A stretch of 64,000 nucleotides of DNA from Marthasterias glacialis (lineage: Eukaryota; Echinodermata; Asteroidea; Forcipulatida; Asteriidae): assembly GCA_911728455.2 (NCBI GenBank), contig OU452236.1:7868171-7932170 (forward strand). Direction: 5' to 3'. Numbering within the stretch: the stretch's first letter is position 1; each line of letters begins with the position of its first letter. The notes under the pieces are model-generated. The model had not been told where the DNA came from. It was given only the letters and a program-made list of their open reading frames with translations, and ran no database searches. This document shows, piece after piece, positions 23,965 through 40,578 of the stretch. The position numbers and the translations under genes were made by a program.

Positions 23965-24762
23965 ATGCCATACCAGAAAGAAGGAAAGAAGAAGCCAAGG
24001 TTACCTACACCAAAGCGCCAAGACCAACGGAAGGGACAATACAGCTGCAGAGCAATGTCTGCTTTTATAGCAGCAATCAAGGCCAACATTGATGGCATTA
24101 ATGCCACCAGAAGCACCTGCGAGAAGCCACAGATGAAGAAGAATGAAGCCTGGGAAAAGGTTCGGGCCAGTGTGAATGTATACTCCTCTGTTCCACGAAC
24201 CCTCACTGAGCTACAAAAGAAATGGTATGACCTGAAGTGTAGAACCAAACGGAAAGTATGGTGGGCTAAGAAAAACAGCCATGTATCTGACCACTCGAAT
24301 GCGTACAAACTGAACAAAGTGGAGATGGAAGTCTGGAACATGCTGTGGAATTTCAGAAAGGATGATGATGCGGTTGCAGATGACGAGTCATGGGATGGTT
24401 TTCAAGAAGACACAATGCAGACCTCTTCTTCCGCAGAGCATGGGGCTGAGGAGAGGTCGGACCTTGATGGGTCTCATCCCCACCCTGTTGGAATAGCTCC
24501 CAACTTGAAGAATGAGGCACCAGATTTTGAGGAATACGAGGACCAGGAGTATGACAATTTCCCGTCTTGGGAACACGAAGAGCCCCTGCGTGAGTCCCGG
24601 AGTGGAGCCAGGGGTGAACCCTGGAGGGGAGCCAGGGGTGAACCCCGAAGCAGAGCCATGGATGAGCCGTGGAGTGAGCCCAGACGGGAACCCAGGACTG
24701 GACTGAGAGGTGATCCTAGCTGGAAGCTACTCGAAGTGCATGTAGGCATCCAAATTACTTGA
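23965..24762 (+). CDS. Intronless Myb/SANT-like (trihelix type) DNA-binding protein
   Basis: A predicted nuclear DNA-binding protein of 265 residues. Residues about 31-96 match the Myb/SANT-like domain family found in MSANTD-type proteins and in the accessory protein of Harbinger transposons: an initial helix, then KKNEAWEKV, then TLTELQKKWYDLKCRTKRK, with Trp63 and Trp87 as core aromatics. The N-terminus is strongly basic. The middle (132-205) is acidic and the C-terminus (207-252) carries about five degenerate repeats around GARGEP / DEPW / RREP. The frame is open from 23881, but I chose the methionine at 23965 because a good splice acceptor (ctctttccag, ending 23951) lies just upstream, suggesting a 5' untranslated exon. 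No transposase is visible nearby, so it may be a host gene or an orphaned transposon gene. It ends about 700 bases before ALAD on the same strand. Confidence 0.75.
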   Translation: MPYQKEGKKKPRLPTPKRQDQRKGQYSCRAMSAFIAAIKANIDGINATRSTCEKPQMKKNEAWEKVRASVNVYSSVPRTLTELQKKWYDLKCRTKRKVWWAKKNSHVSDHSNAYKLNKVEMEVWNMLWNFRKDDDAVADDESWDGFQEDTMQTSSSAEHGAEERSDLDGSHPHPVGIAPNLKNEAPDFEEYEDQEYDNFPSWEHEEPLRESRSGARGEPWRGARGEPRSRAMDEPWSEPRREPRTGLRGDPSWKLLEVHVGIQIT

Positions 24763-25224
24763 GATAATACATTAATAATCAATGTGCAAAACTCCTTTTC
24801 ACAGCTTAGCAGTGTTCAGGATAACACTTCTTAGAGCTACATGGTACATTGTATAAATATCTAAAACTGAGTGAGTTTTTAATATTACGATCGTTTTCTT
24901 AAAAAAAAAATTAACAACTAACAGGCTTGGTATTTGGTTGATTCCTTTCTTATCCTTGGTGACTTGCATCGTTCAACAGCTTTTTTTTATACAGTACTCT
25001 TATTTTTGTTGACATTACGATACAAAATATCAAACTTGCTATATCAACAGTGTAGTATCTTTCCTGTCAGGAAGTTAACTGGAATGCACGAGGTTACTTG
25101 TTTGTAAACAAGGTGACATGGTCCATTGAGGTAAACAGACAAGAAGCCTAGTGTCCCTAATATATGTACTAGAAGATATCGCCAAAGGTGTTCATGTTTA
25201 AATTAATGTACACGCAGGCCAGGA

Positions 25225-25365
25225 ATTTCACCTTTGAGAGGGCAAGGCCATTTCATTCTGCAAAGGGCACTTCCATTGAAAAATCTTAAAGTCTATGAGA
25301 ATCTTTTGAAGGGGCACCAAGGCCAAGAGCAGGGCAACAGAGGCCATAGCCTCCATGGCTGCTTT
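25225..25365 (-). repeat. Dispersed repeat family G
   Basis: Words such as gagagggcaaggcc and ggggcaccaaggccaaga are inverse to gccttggtgccccttgaaat at 37.96 kb and to the related stretch at 54.23 kb. It lies just upstream of the ALAD start exon. Confidence 0.5.
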
Positions 25366-25459
25366 TTAATTCCAGGCCCGTGCACGTGTTCATGATTTTG
25401 TTTGTCTTATTTGTTGCTCACGTTCGTTTTCTTTGCTCTGGCTTCTTTCCTTGAAGAGC

Positions 25460-30965
<5,506 letters not shown>

Positions 30966-31530
30966 GAAAACTTGTTGTGACGAGAGCGTTCAACGCCCAC
31001 CCGTAGTCTTCAGCCAAGTTCGTCAATCTTCGGGAAATTATACTCCGTAAAGAATAGTTTTTATACTTTTTAAAAATATTTTAGATGTTTACTGTATGAA
31101 ATAGAGGGTTACATTGCACACATTTTCAGCTGGTTGAGATAAAAGTTTAAGACGAGACAGACAAGTAGCAGAAATTGATTGTGTACATGAAGTGTGTCAG
31201 CTGTGTAGTAGATAGTTCCCACTCGACATCACGAAGTGTGAAGTCGGCCATCTCTACGGGCAGTTGATAGTCATTATGCCTAAATACAGCGTGTGGCACG
31301 CAGGAGTTCTACCATCTTCCCTGCATGAATGGTCAGGGGACCACTTTGCTGCGTAGACAAATTAGAATGCTTGATGCGACCAAAGAAACCCCAAAGCCAA
31401 GTTGCCCGCAAAGATGGCGTCTATCGGTAACTATCTATAGCCAAGGTGGTAATAGTCTCATAACAATGGATAATGATTGCTTTATTCTGTGAGATAGCCT
31501 TAAACAGTGGATTTGGGCCACAGCCAAATG
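30966..31530. other. ALAD 3' flank
   Basis: Presumed 3' untranslated region and downstream DNA. I saw no canonical AATAAA. A weak inverted similarity between about 31208-31270 (gatagttccc, cggccatctctacgggca) and 31405-31440 suggests another degenerate foldback element. Confidence 0.4.
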
Positions 31531-31874
31531 AACTCAACAGATGGGCCCAATTTGATATAGCTTTGAAGCACACAAACTTGCTTAACAGGAAAAAAAACTT
31601 GCTTAATAGAAAATGCAGGTCATCAGCCAAAATGTTGTTGCCTATTTTGCTTAGCAAACTATCTTGTTAAACAAGTTTTTCAGCTTAAACAGCTCAAATT
31701 TGAAATTGGACACAGGTAACATGAGCTGATACAGAAAATTTGGGCTTTAGCAATTTTCTGCTGAGCAAAAAAAAAGCAGGAAACCAGTTGCAAATGGCAC
31801 ACATGAGAAGGTATTTTGGCTGGTAACCTTTTTTTCTGGTAAGCACACTTTTTTGTGCTTCAGCAGCTTTATGG
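31530..31874. mobile_element. F2 foldback elements, degenerate pair
   Basis: gggcccaatttgatatagct starts one copy; gcttcagcagctttatgga ends another. Words such as gcttaacagg and aaagcaggaaaccagttgca recur between them. It is directly followed by an F1 element. Confidence 0.6.
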
Positions 31875-32021
31875 AATGAGAGACTTCTGAGGACACTAGG
31901 TGGCAGCAGACTTACAAAGTAAATCCATTGTTCAGAGAAATGTGCGCATGCTCAGAACTACGCAAACAATGAAAATTGATCTGGTAAGTCTTCTGCCATC
32001 TAGCGTTCCAAAGTCTTCCAT
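31875..32021. mobile_element. F1 foldback MITE
   Basis: gagacttctgaggacactag then gtggcagcagactta at the left; ggtaagtcttctgccatcta at the right. The core aatgtgcgcatgctcagaac is kept. Confidence 0.8.
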
Positions 32022-32696
32022 TGGTCCCGGAGACTATTTTTCACATGTACACGGACACAAACAGAAACACTGCATTACTGATGACATTGCCAGTAAACTA
32101 GACAAAGACAAATAGCTTGCATTTCTGGCATAAAAACACAAAAAAGAACATCAAGTTCATGTTTTGTTACTTGGTAGTCAAGCATATTTTGTCACCTAGC
32201 AACAGACGATGATAAGCACATTTGAAGAGCAATCATACCAACTTGGTTACAGCATGACACCCTCCATGATGTAATTACTCATGCAAAAATACAAATGGCA
32301 TAAAACTGTATAATCTGGGATAAATATCAATTTCAAATCATTGCATTATTAGCTTTTTCCTGTCCTCGCTTACACTTTGTTTTTTTTTAACTATTAAGAT
32401 TATCAAGCAACTCTATACAGATAAATATAAGAACACTTCTTGACTGTCAATGGTCAACCAATAGGAAGTATCTTTCATGACCAAATGATGTCATTGTCCA
32501 AATAACATATTTACATCAAAATAAAACAAAAACCGCAACAAAAGAAGTAAGTAATTATTTGAACAAGCAGCATGAAAAACTTTTGGCAAAGAATCAGAAA
32601 ACCATACAAAATAAAACGGAATGAACAAAATGTGTTTACATGCAATGAGAGGGTAAGTTTACATGTTAAATGTGTATTATGTAAGTATTGATGATG

Positions 32697-32840
32697 TGGG
32701 AGACTTTTGAGGACACTAGGTGGCAGCAGACTTACCAGGTAAATCCATTGTTCTCTGGTAATGTGCGCATGCTCAGAACTACGCAAACAATAGAAATGTA
32801 CCTGGTAAGTCTGGCGCCATCTAGCGTTCAGGTCTCCCAT
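32697..32840. mobile_element. F1 foldback MITE
   Basis: gggagacttttgaggacact then aggtggcagcagactta at the left; tggtaagtctggcgccatct and ggtctcccat at the right. It is about 680 bases from the previous copy. Confidence 0.82.
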
Positions 32841-33679
32841 TGGAAATGGAGCAATCCATTAAGCCCTGACCGGTGTGCGTTGACCAGTGGTGGGGGTGGG
32901 GGGGGGGGCAATGAGGGGCAGCTGTGGAACATCTTGCCCCCTTCAGATTCTGGACACCGTGAAATTTGCTGTAATCGGGCAATTTTAACCAAAATTTCCC
33001 CATCTACAAATATGTGTGCCTCCCTTGCCTCCCTGCAAAAAAAGATGCTGGCCACGCCACTGGCCGTGATCAGTCACAACTCTGATTGGATGTCTGACAC
33101 ATTCAAGCAGCCATCACCATTTCCAAAGCTGCATTGCTCAACTATGTGTGGGATGCAATGTGCTGGCTGGATGAGTAAGGGGCAGAGCCATGCACATGTG
33201 TAAATCTCTGCACGCACATCGTTGCTAGGCAGGGCTTACTGGATGAATTCATGTGCCTTTAGGGGGTTATGTGGTGATGTTTAACTACAGATTAAGGTTT
33301 TAGAGGGATTTCAGGTTAAGGGTTGCTTAGCTTTTGTTATTTTCAAATAAAAAACGGATATTATAACTTGGCACGCATCTCAACAAGTGAAGAATTTAAT
33401 GAAAGCCCATTCTAAGAAAGCACCCAAGAACAAAAGCTCTTTGATAATTGTACAAATAATGAAGAAGTAAAAACTGAAATTTAATTATTGGTTACAAATG
33501 CTGGCTTTTTATACGTTGTGCTAAAATTCCCCGCCCAACACTGTAGTGTGTTTAGTAAATGTACCATTCCATGTTGACTGATCATTTGAAATCACCCCAT
33601 ACAGGGTTTGTACTGTGATTGCATTCGCCATATAAGACGCTCCTTGCCCAAACCAGGCACTTCCTGCCCAAACTCAAAA

Positions 33680-33842
33680 CTGGGTTAATTTGCTCATCAA
33701 ATAGATGAGAATAAGAGTTTTCATGTAAAATGTTTAAGACATCACATCACATTGATATCAAGGATGATGATTTGGTTGTCTTCACTTTTAGTGCCATTTC
33801 ACTATTTCCAAGAAGTGTCTGATTTTAGCGTGGGGCGTCACA
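33680..33842 (+). repeat. Dispersed repeat family H, copy 2
   Basis: gatgagaataagagtttt, gacatcacatcacattgata and gaagtgtctgatttt match copies at 19.84 and 62.4 kb. Confidence 0.7.
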
Positions 33843-34594
33843 TGATAAGCCAAATCATTTGAATGATCAGCCAATAATAGAGTCGAAGCGAATGAACAAC
33901 GATGATGGCAAACCTACATAACATTTAACAGATTGCTTCCTTGATACAAAGTTAGTTGAAACGAAGCAATTCACAATAGACTGCACCACCAAGAGTTTGC
34001 TATGCCATTTCTCAGGCTGCATCATTTTTTTCAATTCACTTAATTTGCACAATTCAATTAACGACAGAAAAATATATCTTAGCAGAAATAGGTTACCAAC
34101 CAACATACCATGTAGTGTATATTGTTTTCGGACTGGTTCCCTGCATATTTTTGGGTTGGAGATATATTTTCTAAGCACTATTTTCTACTTACCAGCTTTA
34201 TCAAATCAGTTAAGAGGCGGTTTCTGGGTGCGATGTGGTGAACTACAGTACTTTATTTTTTGATTTCCGAATGTTTTTCTCCGCACAAAATTTGATGCAT
34301 TTTCATTTGTGCAGAAGGTCTGTCTTTTTTGTAAATGGCCTGTCTCACTCTTGGTGCCACACTGTAACTTTGAATTCCCCTCCCGCCCTTCCTCCAAACT
34401 CTCCTGAGGGATTCTGTCGACCGACAGACAAACCTTTCAGGAAACTAGGAACAATTACACAGAAACAGTGAACGCTTTTGTCTTGTTTTGGTAGAAAACA
34501 TGAATAGAAAACTGTATTAGCATAATTACATTTTAGATTTCGCTATTGTCCGGAAATTTGAAGCAGTTTTGATACTGATGTTCTGCTCTCTTTA

Positions 34595-34895
34595 AAGCAT
34601 GCGGACAGCATTGGTAATGTCAAAGACCAGTATCTGCACTTTATGTGACCCAACATATACATGAAATAACAAACCTGTGAAAGTTTAAGCTCAATCGGTC
34701 ATCCGAGTCACAAGAAAATAGTGACAAACCCCATTTCTTGTTTTCAAACATTGGGTTTTGGGCTCATGAGATCAAATTGAATTGTTTTATGCATTCTTCA
34801 AAAACTACATGTACAAGCAAAAAATATTTCAAGGGAATATTTCCACCATGACCATCTTTATACCATGCAAGTTATGTGTAAATCTGTGAATATTT
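34595..34895 (+). repeat. Dispersed repeat, copy 2
   Basis: The same 300-base repeat as at 13798-14098, in the same orientation, with many substitutions. Confidence 0.75.
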
Positions 34896-34899
34896 GTAT

Positions 34900-35690
34900 G
34901 TCCAATCAGACCAATGTTGTGCGCGCACCCTTTAAAAACAGCAATCAACCATTACAACTGCCAACATTTGTTCAATTGAATTAAAGATAAAAAACAATAA
35001 ACTTATTAGTTATGAATAATTCAGCCATATCATTTGAAAGGGTGGAATATAACATTCACAACGCATCTGGACCATATTTATAAATTCAGTTTGTAATTAT
35101 TGTTTGTATATATTTAAAAATGTTAAACGCTCCTTTCATAAAATGTGATCATGATGATCCAAAAAAGGAGTCTGTTCTGTATATTACAAAATGATAAAAA
35201 TGTCCTCCATTTTTGTCCATGTTGGATCGTTTTGTACATACTTTCCCTCTACAACATGGGTGTAGTTGACTTCATAACGTCGACAAATTAGAAAAATGTA
35301 ATCAGAATTTTGTAAAGAACAAATTCAGAAGACACATTTCCTTGTGGGCTGCATTAACGATGAAAAATGAATACATAAAAACAATTAAAAACAATGTTTT
35401 CATGAAAGTGGTAGTTTCAATCTGTGATTGTCAAAATATGATTGATTTGCGATGCAAAGAAAATAAAACTCTTGGGATTTTTTTAATTATATATGAATTA
35501 TATGGCTTAAACTTTCTTTAACATCTCTTGTCCCTTTTCCTGTGACGATTACAGCCACAGTAGCCTACAAATTCCAGGTCTGAATCCTGCTTAAGACAAC
35601 TCTTTACAATTCACACCAAAAATAATCTTAAAAGTAATGTTAAAGGATCGATAAACATATTTGTCCATTTGAGTTAGATTTGAATATCTG
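34900..35690. other. Intergenic, nothing recognised
   Basis: AT-rich sequence between ALAD and SCAI with no supported gene or repeat. Confidence 0.5.
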
Positions 35691-35694
35691 GCAC

Positions 35695-36275
35695 ACTGAC
35701 TTCTTTGGTCATAAGTGAATGCTCAATTTGAATTCCTCAGACTCGATCCAGTGTTGCTGTGTCACATAGTCTGGCATAAGTTTTTGCAGAGTTACATAAG
35801 AGATGATCAACGCTGATACAGTTTTCAAAAAATGTGTACGGCACAAGGATACCAGGCTTTGTGGATCTGGAGGTTGTAAGATAAAAGCTTGCCCCGAACC
35901 ATTTGATGTAGCAACACTGTTGTAAGGTTAATCATACTGTGTTCTTATGCGCTTTTTATAAGCCAAGTAGGCCCTCTCAAAGCACCTCATACTATTAACC
36001 CTGTTCATTTGGACCCTAAGCAACCAAATGGGCGCACAGGTTGCTAATAATTTACAGTAACAATCATCACCCTCACAGGTACCCATTTACTCCTGGGTGA
36101 AGAGAAGCAATTATAGTTAAGTGTCTTGCCCAAGGATACAAGTGTCACAACCGGGATTCAAACCACACTCTGATGACTCAGTCATCAGAACTTGAGTTCG
36201 ATGCGCTTGAACGATCAGCCAGGCCACGCTAGTCCGAGGAATTCAAATTGAGCTATCAGTTATGACCGAAAAAGT
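35695..36275. mobile_element. DNA element with about 40-base TIRs, split by a SINE
   Basis: The left end (ggtcataagtgaatgctcaa then tttgaattcctcagactcg) is the inverse of the right end (gaggaattcaaattgagc then gttatgaccgaaaaag). The interior up to 35930 matches the copy at 10930-11165. A family A SINE occupies 35940-36232, inside the right part. Confidence 0.78.
35940..36232 (-). mobile_element. SINE family A, nested in a DNA element
   Basis: On the minus strand the head lies at the right (gcctggctgatcgttcaagc) with box B-like gtttgaatcccgg, then ttgtatccttgggcaagaca. The body and 3' part extend left to gccctctcaaagcacctc. Confidence 0.78.
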
Positions 36276-36458
36276 CCCTGCATGAGACAACATTCAAATC
36301 TAACTTGATATGGCTTAGTGACTCATGTTTATTTAGTATTTTAATTTTCACTTAGTTCATCCTTGCCGTTCTTTAAACTCTCCCTCCACACTTAAATCAT
36401 TATATAAGATTTACAAGTATTCATTTTTTTTTTTTTTTACATTGTTCACCTCTTGTAT

Positions 36459-36737
36459 AGGTTTTCCCGGCCAACTTTGACAAAAATTCAGTCATTTAAC
36501 CCCCAGCTGCATCAATTTTGTTTGGAAATGAATGCTCCGTTGCATCAGCATTCAACAGTCAAAAGAAGTAGTTCAATTTCAACAGTTCAGCATTCAAATT
36601 CCTTGGGTCGCAAAGATCATTCTATTTCGCAAACGCCAACATCAAGAGGCTGGTCAAGTATTCAACTTCATCAGTTGTAAATAGGTAGTAGAAATTCAAC
36701 TGAAGAATGGTGAAAATGTAGTCTTGAATGTCTATAA
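36459..36737 (+). repeat. Dispersed repeat family J, copy 2
   Basis: Matches 27226-27440 in order, with about 60 extra bases. Its open frame (36453-36680) is not supported as coding. A poly-T run of 17 bases lies just before at 36426. Confidence 0.65.
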
Positions 36738-37291
36738 ATGAAATAGAATGATTGAAACGAACCTGAATGAGAAGAATGAAATCATGTGTGCAATAGTAGC
36801 TAAAAAGAAACCCTATTTTAAATTAGTGAATCATGCATGAATTTGAGAGCGTGTTAATGAAACTGAATAACTTTTTTTCTGAAATTGACCGGAGAAAACC
36901 TAAAGTATCTTGTGTGTGAGGCCAACAGGTTTCAGTCATTTAAATATGAATTTAAAAAGCATGCTGACTCATTCTCAACCATCCCCATCTTTAAGAATCG
37001 ATAAATCTATTTACAATAAAACATGGACGTATCATACAATAAAATACACTAGCTTTAGTCTTTCTGACGAATTGAGTAAATGTTCGATAACACAAGGAAA
37101 GCCGTTGAAAATTGATATAATGTTCTTTATGTTCATGTTGGTTTTAAAAGTTCTAGGTCAAGTTTTTTTCCCCTTCTCTTATTCGTTGACGATTCTTTTG
37201 CAAAACTGTTCTGAATCTTCACATATGGACTCTTTTTAAGGATGACACAACTTTTTTCATTCTCTGAAGGGTGTACTATCACAACGTTGAA

Positions 37292-37575
37292 TTTGGGAGG
37301 CTAAACATCCTTACTTGTAGCTGAAAAGCCCACAGGCATGTAAAGGTGCCTTTGGCAGCCAGCCACATCGACCCATATATGACCAGAGAGCACTGGCAGA
37401 GATTGAAAGTATTTTTTTTCCAGAGAGGGGAAACTGGAGGGCCCAGAGAAAATCCCTTGTGGCACAGGAGAGAACAGCACAACAACTCTACTCACATATG
37501 GCCCTCGCCAGGAATCAAACCAGGGCCACAGTGGTGAGAGGCAAGCGCTTTACGCACTAGCCCTCTCATGCACAA
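37292..37575 (-). mobile_element. SINE family D, copy 1
   Basis: On the minus strand, agggctagtgcgtaaagcgc and ctggtttgattcctgg form a tRNA-like head. The body tgtgccacaagggattttct and aaaggcacc are shared with 38082-38405. Confidence 0.75.
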
Positions 37576-37894
37576 AGGATAGGGGCTATGGTGCTATGAC
37601 GGAACCCACTGGGAGGCCATGTTGGAATGCCTTTAAACCAACAAGACAAAAGGCAGACTTTTGGTATTCAACAATTGGTATTCTGGACACAAGAGAGGCC
37701 TGAAAACATAATATGCACATGGTGCGCAGTGTCAAATGTTTACAAATGAGTGGCATCAAACTGGGGCTGCATTAGAAACAGACTGGTTCATTTAATCAAT
37801 ATCAGTTATTTGATCATACTGGCATACCGGGAACCAAACGAAGACAGCCATAGTATGACCATAAAGATTGATAGTGGCGTTAAGCAGCATTTAT

Positions 37895-38560
37895 AGTGGG
37901 AAGCTTTTGGAGACACTAATTGACAGCAGACTTATCACGCTAATATACTGTATGGAGGCATTTGCCTTCATGCCCCTGGTCATTGCCTTGGTGCCCCTTG
38001 AAATATCCCAGTAAAAATTTAAATTTCTCTCATAGAGGTTTCCCTCTACTCTAAGGAAAATCTGTCTTAGTAATAATAATTTGGGAGGCTAATCATCCTT
38101 ACTGGCAGCTGAGACGCTGAATTGTGAAGGATGCGGCTACATGTGTTCAAGCTGCAGGCATTCAAGGGCACCTTTGGCAGCCAGCCACATCAACCCATAT
38201 ACATGTATGACCACCGAGCACAGCCAGAGATCAAAAGTGTTTGATTTTTTTCGGAGGGAAGAAAACTATAGGGCCCAGAGAAAAAGCTTTGTGGCACAGG
38301 AGGGAACCAACGCACAACTCTACTCACATAGGGCCCTAGCTGGGACTCGAACCAGGGCCACCTTGGTGAGAGGCGAGTGTTTTACGCACTAGCCACCCAT
38401 GCCACCCAAATGGTTTCCCTTCACAAGAGCGAAGTATCAGGCCTGACCTAAATCCACTGTTTACAGAAATATGCAAGTAAACATGCCCAGAACTTTGTAC
38501 CAAAAGAAAATTCTTTGGAATGTCTGCTTCTTCTTAGTGTCCCAGTCTCTCACTGACAGA
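37895..38560. mobile_element. F1-like MITE split by a family G repeat and a SINE
   Basis: The left part at 37895-37945 (ttggagacactaattgacag) and the right part at about 38436-38560 (gacctaaatccactgtttac ... cttcttagtgtcccagtctc) match the two halves of a diverged F1 element. Between them lie a family G stretch (37955-38045) and SINE D (38082-38405). Confidence 0.5.
38082..38405 (-). mobile_element. SINE family D, copy 2
   Basis: On the minus strand the head ggctagtgcgtaaaacactc and box B ctggttcgagtcccagc are better preserved than in copy 1. The body aacccatatacatgtatgac lies further 3'. Confidence 0.78.
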
Positions 38561-39064
38561 TCTTTACCATGCTGCTTTTCCACCAAACCATATCCATTTT
38601 GCTGTCATTTTTGTTCCTTAGGTTAGTACATACATGTATGCACTACAAGCTTAAATTAATTTGATCTGATGCTTAACGAAATCGTCATTTGAAAAAGACT
38701 GATCAATTGAGCTCCGCCCCTTCATGCATTGTCTAATCCAAACTGTGAATGCAAACCCAAAAGTCCATCCCGTTGAATTTCCATTACAAAATGTTAGCAA
38801 GCTGCTGTCATTTGGATTACTGCATTGTGTTTTGTTTAATGCTTAGCAGTATGGAACTTTTGCAGAGTTAAGATGGATGGGACCAACCAATTCGCCTAGC
38901 CACCTAGTAGGTTATCCTGTTGGTATGTGATGACGTTTTGGAGCTGTAAGTGCAGTGTTATGAATATTAATGTACATGTATGTATACCATTTGTTTACAC
39001 TGCATTTCCGGCTCCGGCATGTTATCACTTATCCAACAGGATAAGGTAGCCACCGAGCATAATC

Positions 39065-39480
39065 GCCTCGCTTATTAACCTCCCATGATACTATCATGAT
39101 AGAGCATCTACTCTCTAAGCTAAGAGAGGCGGATTGTGTATCATGATACGTGACTGCCTCGCTTATAAGCTCTGGCGACTATCATGATATGTGACTGCCT
39201 CGCTTATAAGCTATGGTGACTATCATGATATGTGACTGCCTCGCTTATAAGCTATGGTGACTATCATGATACGTGACCATCTCGCTTATAAGCAACAGCA
39301 GCTATCATGACACGTGGCCACCTCGCTTATAAGCTAAGGTGGCTATCATAAAATGTGACTGCCTCGCTTATAAGCTACGGTGGCTATCATGATATGTGGC
39401 CGCACGTGACCACCTCGCTTATAAGCAACAGCGGCTATCATGACATGTGGCCACCTCGCTTCTTAGCTACAGTGGCTAGT
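39065..39480. repeat. 41-base tandem repeat, about nine units
   Basis: The unit is built on ctatcatgatatgtgac, then tgcctcgcttataagc, then atggtga. Each unit carries the palindrome tatcatgata or a variant, and several carry cacgtg-like variants. Confidence 0.88.
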
Positions 39481-40340
39481 TGAATTGGGTGATGGGTCAC
39501 ACATTTATACACCTTTAGCACTGTTGCTATACACATGCTTTGGTGGGCGGAACTTAATGGATCGGCCTATTCCATTCTAGATTTTTCCAGAACACATTGG
39601 CAAAGAATCCTCCACCTAGAGAATACATTGATTTGTACATCATTGGCTAATGAGAAAAAATGACACAGGTTGTTGAGGTGTCTTACGGATTTCCATTGGA
39701 TGCAAACAATTTAGATTGTAACGTCAGATGCAGTGTTCATTGACAGACAAATCTACTCTGCGAGTTTGACTTTGAGAATGGTATGACGTTCTGGATTCAG
39801 AATGGCTAATCCAAATTAATTTCTCTGATAACTGAATTTTAAGCCAAGGTCCCGCTCACGATGGTGAAGTTGTAAAAGCACAATCCACTTCAGATCTGCA
39901 GCATTTCCTGCTGCAATATTAGTATACAGCAGCTAACATTTCCCGTCAAAAACAACGGACTATGAGCCTGTCTAATGCCTGAAGATGATATAACTAGGAG
40001 CCAGTCTATTTTTTGAAGATGATTTACAAAACACTAACAATGACTGGGAACCAGTCCATTGAAAATGATTTTTTACACAAAAATGTCAGGTCATTGGGTC
40101 ATAACCTTTGCCTTAACATTTCTGTTGCAAACCTGGTTGATGCTTGGTCATACCCGACTTCTGACATACGCTCTCCTGTGACCTTTGACATGGTGTTGGT
40201 TTCAACAAGGAAGCTCATCGTCGCTTTTCTCCCAAACTGTTCCAATCTTGCAACGCGCCACTCGCATTCCAGTCAGTATTGATACCGCTAGGGCAAAGAC
40301 GTGCTTTGCTTGAGCACTTTGCTTCACATACCACACCGCA
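39480..40340. other. Region downstream of SCAI, nothing recognised
   Basis: No supported gene. Part of it may be SCAI 3' untranslated sequence or flank. Confidence 0.45.
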
Positions 40341-40435
40341 TCAAATGCACCCTGCCAGCACATCCCGAACGCACATTCCAAATGCACTCCCCAAATGCAC
40401 ATCTCAAATGCACATCTCAAACGCACATCACGGCG
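40341..40435. repeat. Short minisatellite in the SCAI 3' flank
   Basis: About five imperfect units around aaatgcacatctc / gcacattcc. It starts roughly 145 bases after the SCAI stop and may lie in the 3' untranslated region. Confidence 0.7.
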
Positions 40436-40578
40436 TGTTTCTTTAATGCACAGCATGTGTCGCCTGACCCACTCTCATGCATGCAGTTGAGAACACATCA
40501 CCACATCTCAATGCCTGCATTGAAGTCCCTTCCGAAAAAAAACCCGCTTGTGTCTGGTTTTAAAGTTGGTTTTGTGTC

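Noticed and set aside
23808..24341. 177-codon minus-strand frame
   Set aside because: Antisense shadow of the Myb/SANT-like coding sequence, which has the recognisable domain.
39065..39480. CRISPR-like array
   Set aside because: There are no distinct spacers between conserved repeats; the units are contiguous variants of one 41-base sequence in an animal genome, so it is a minisatellite.
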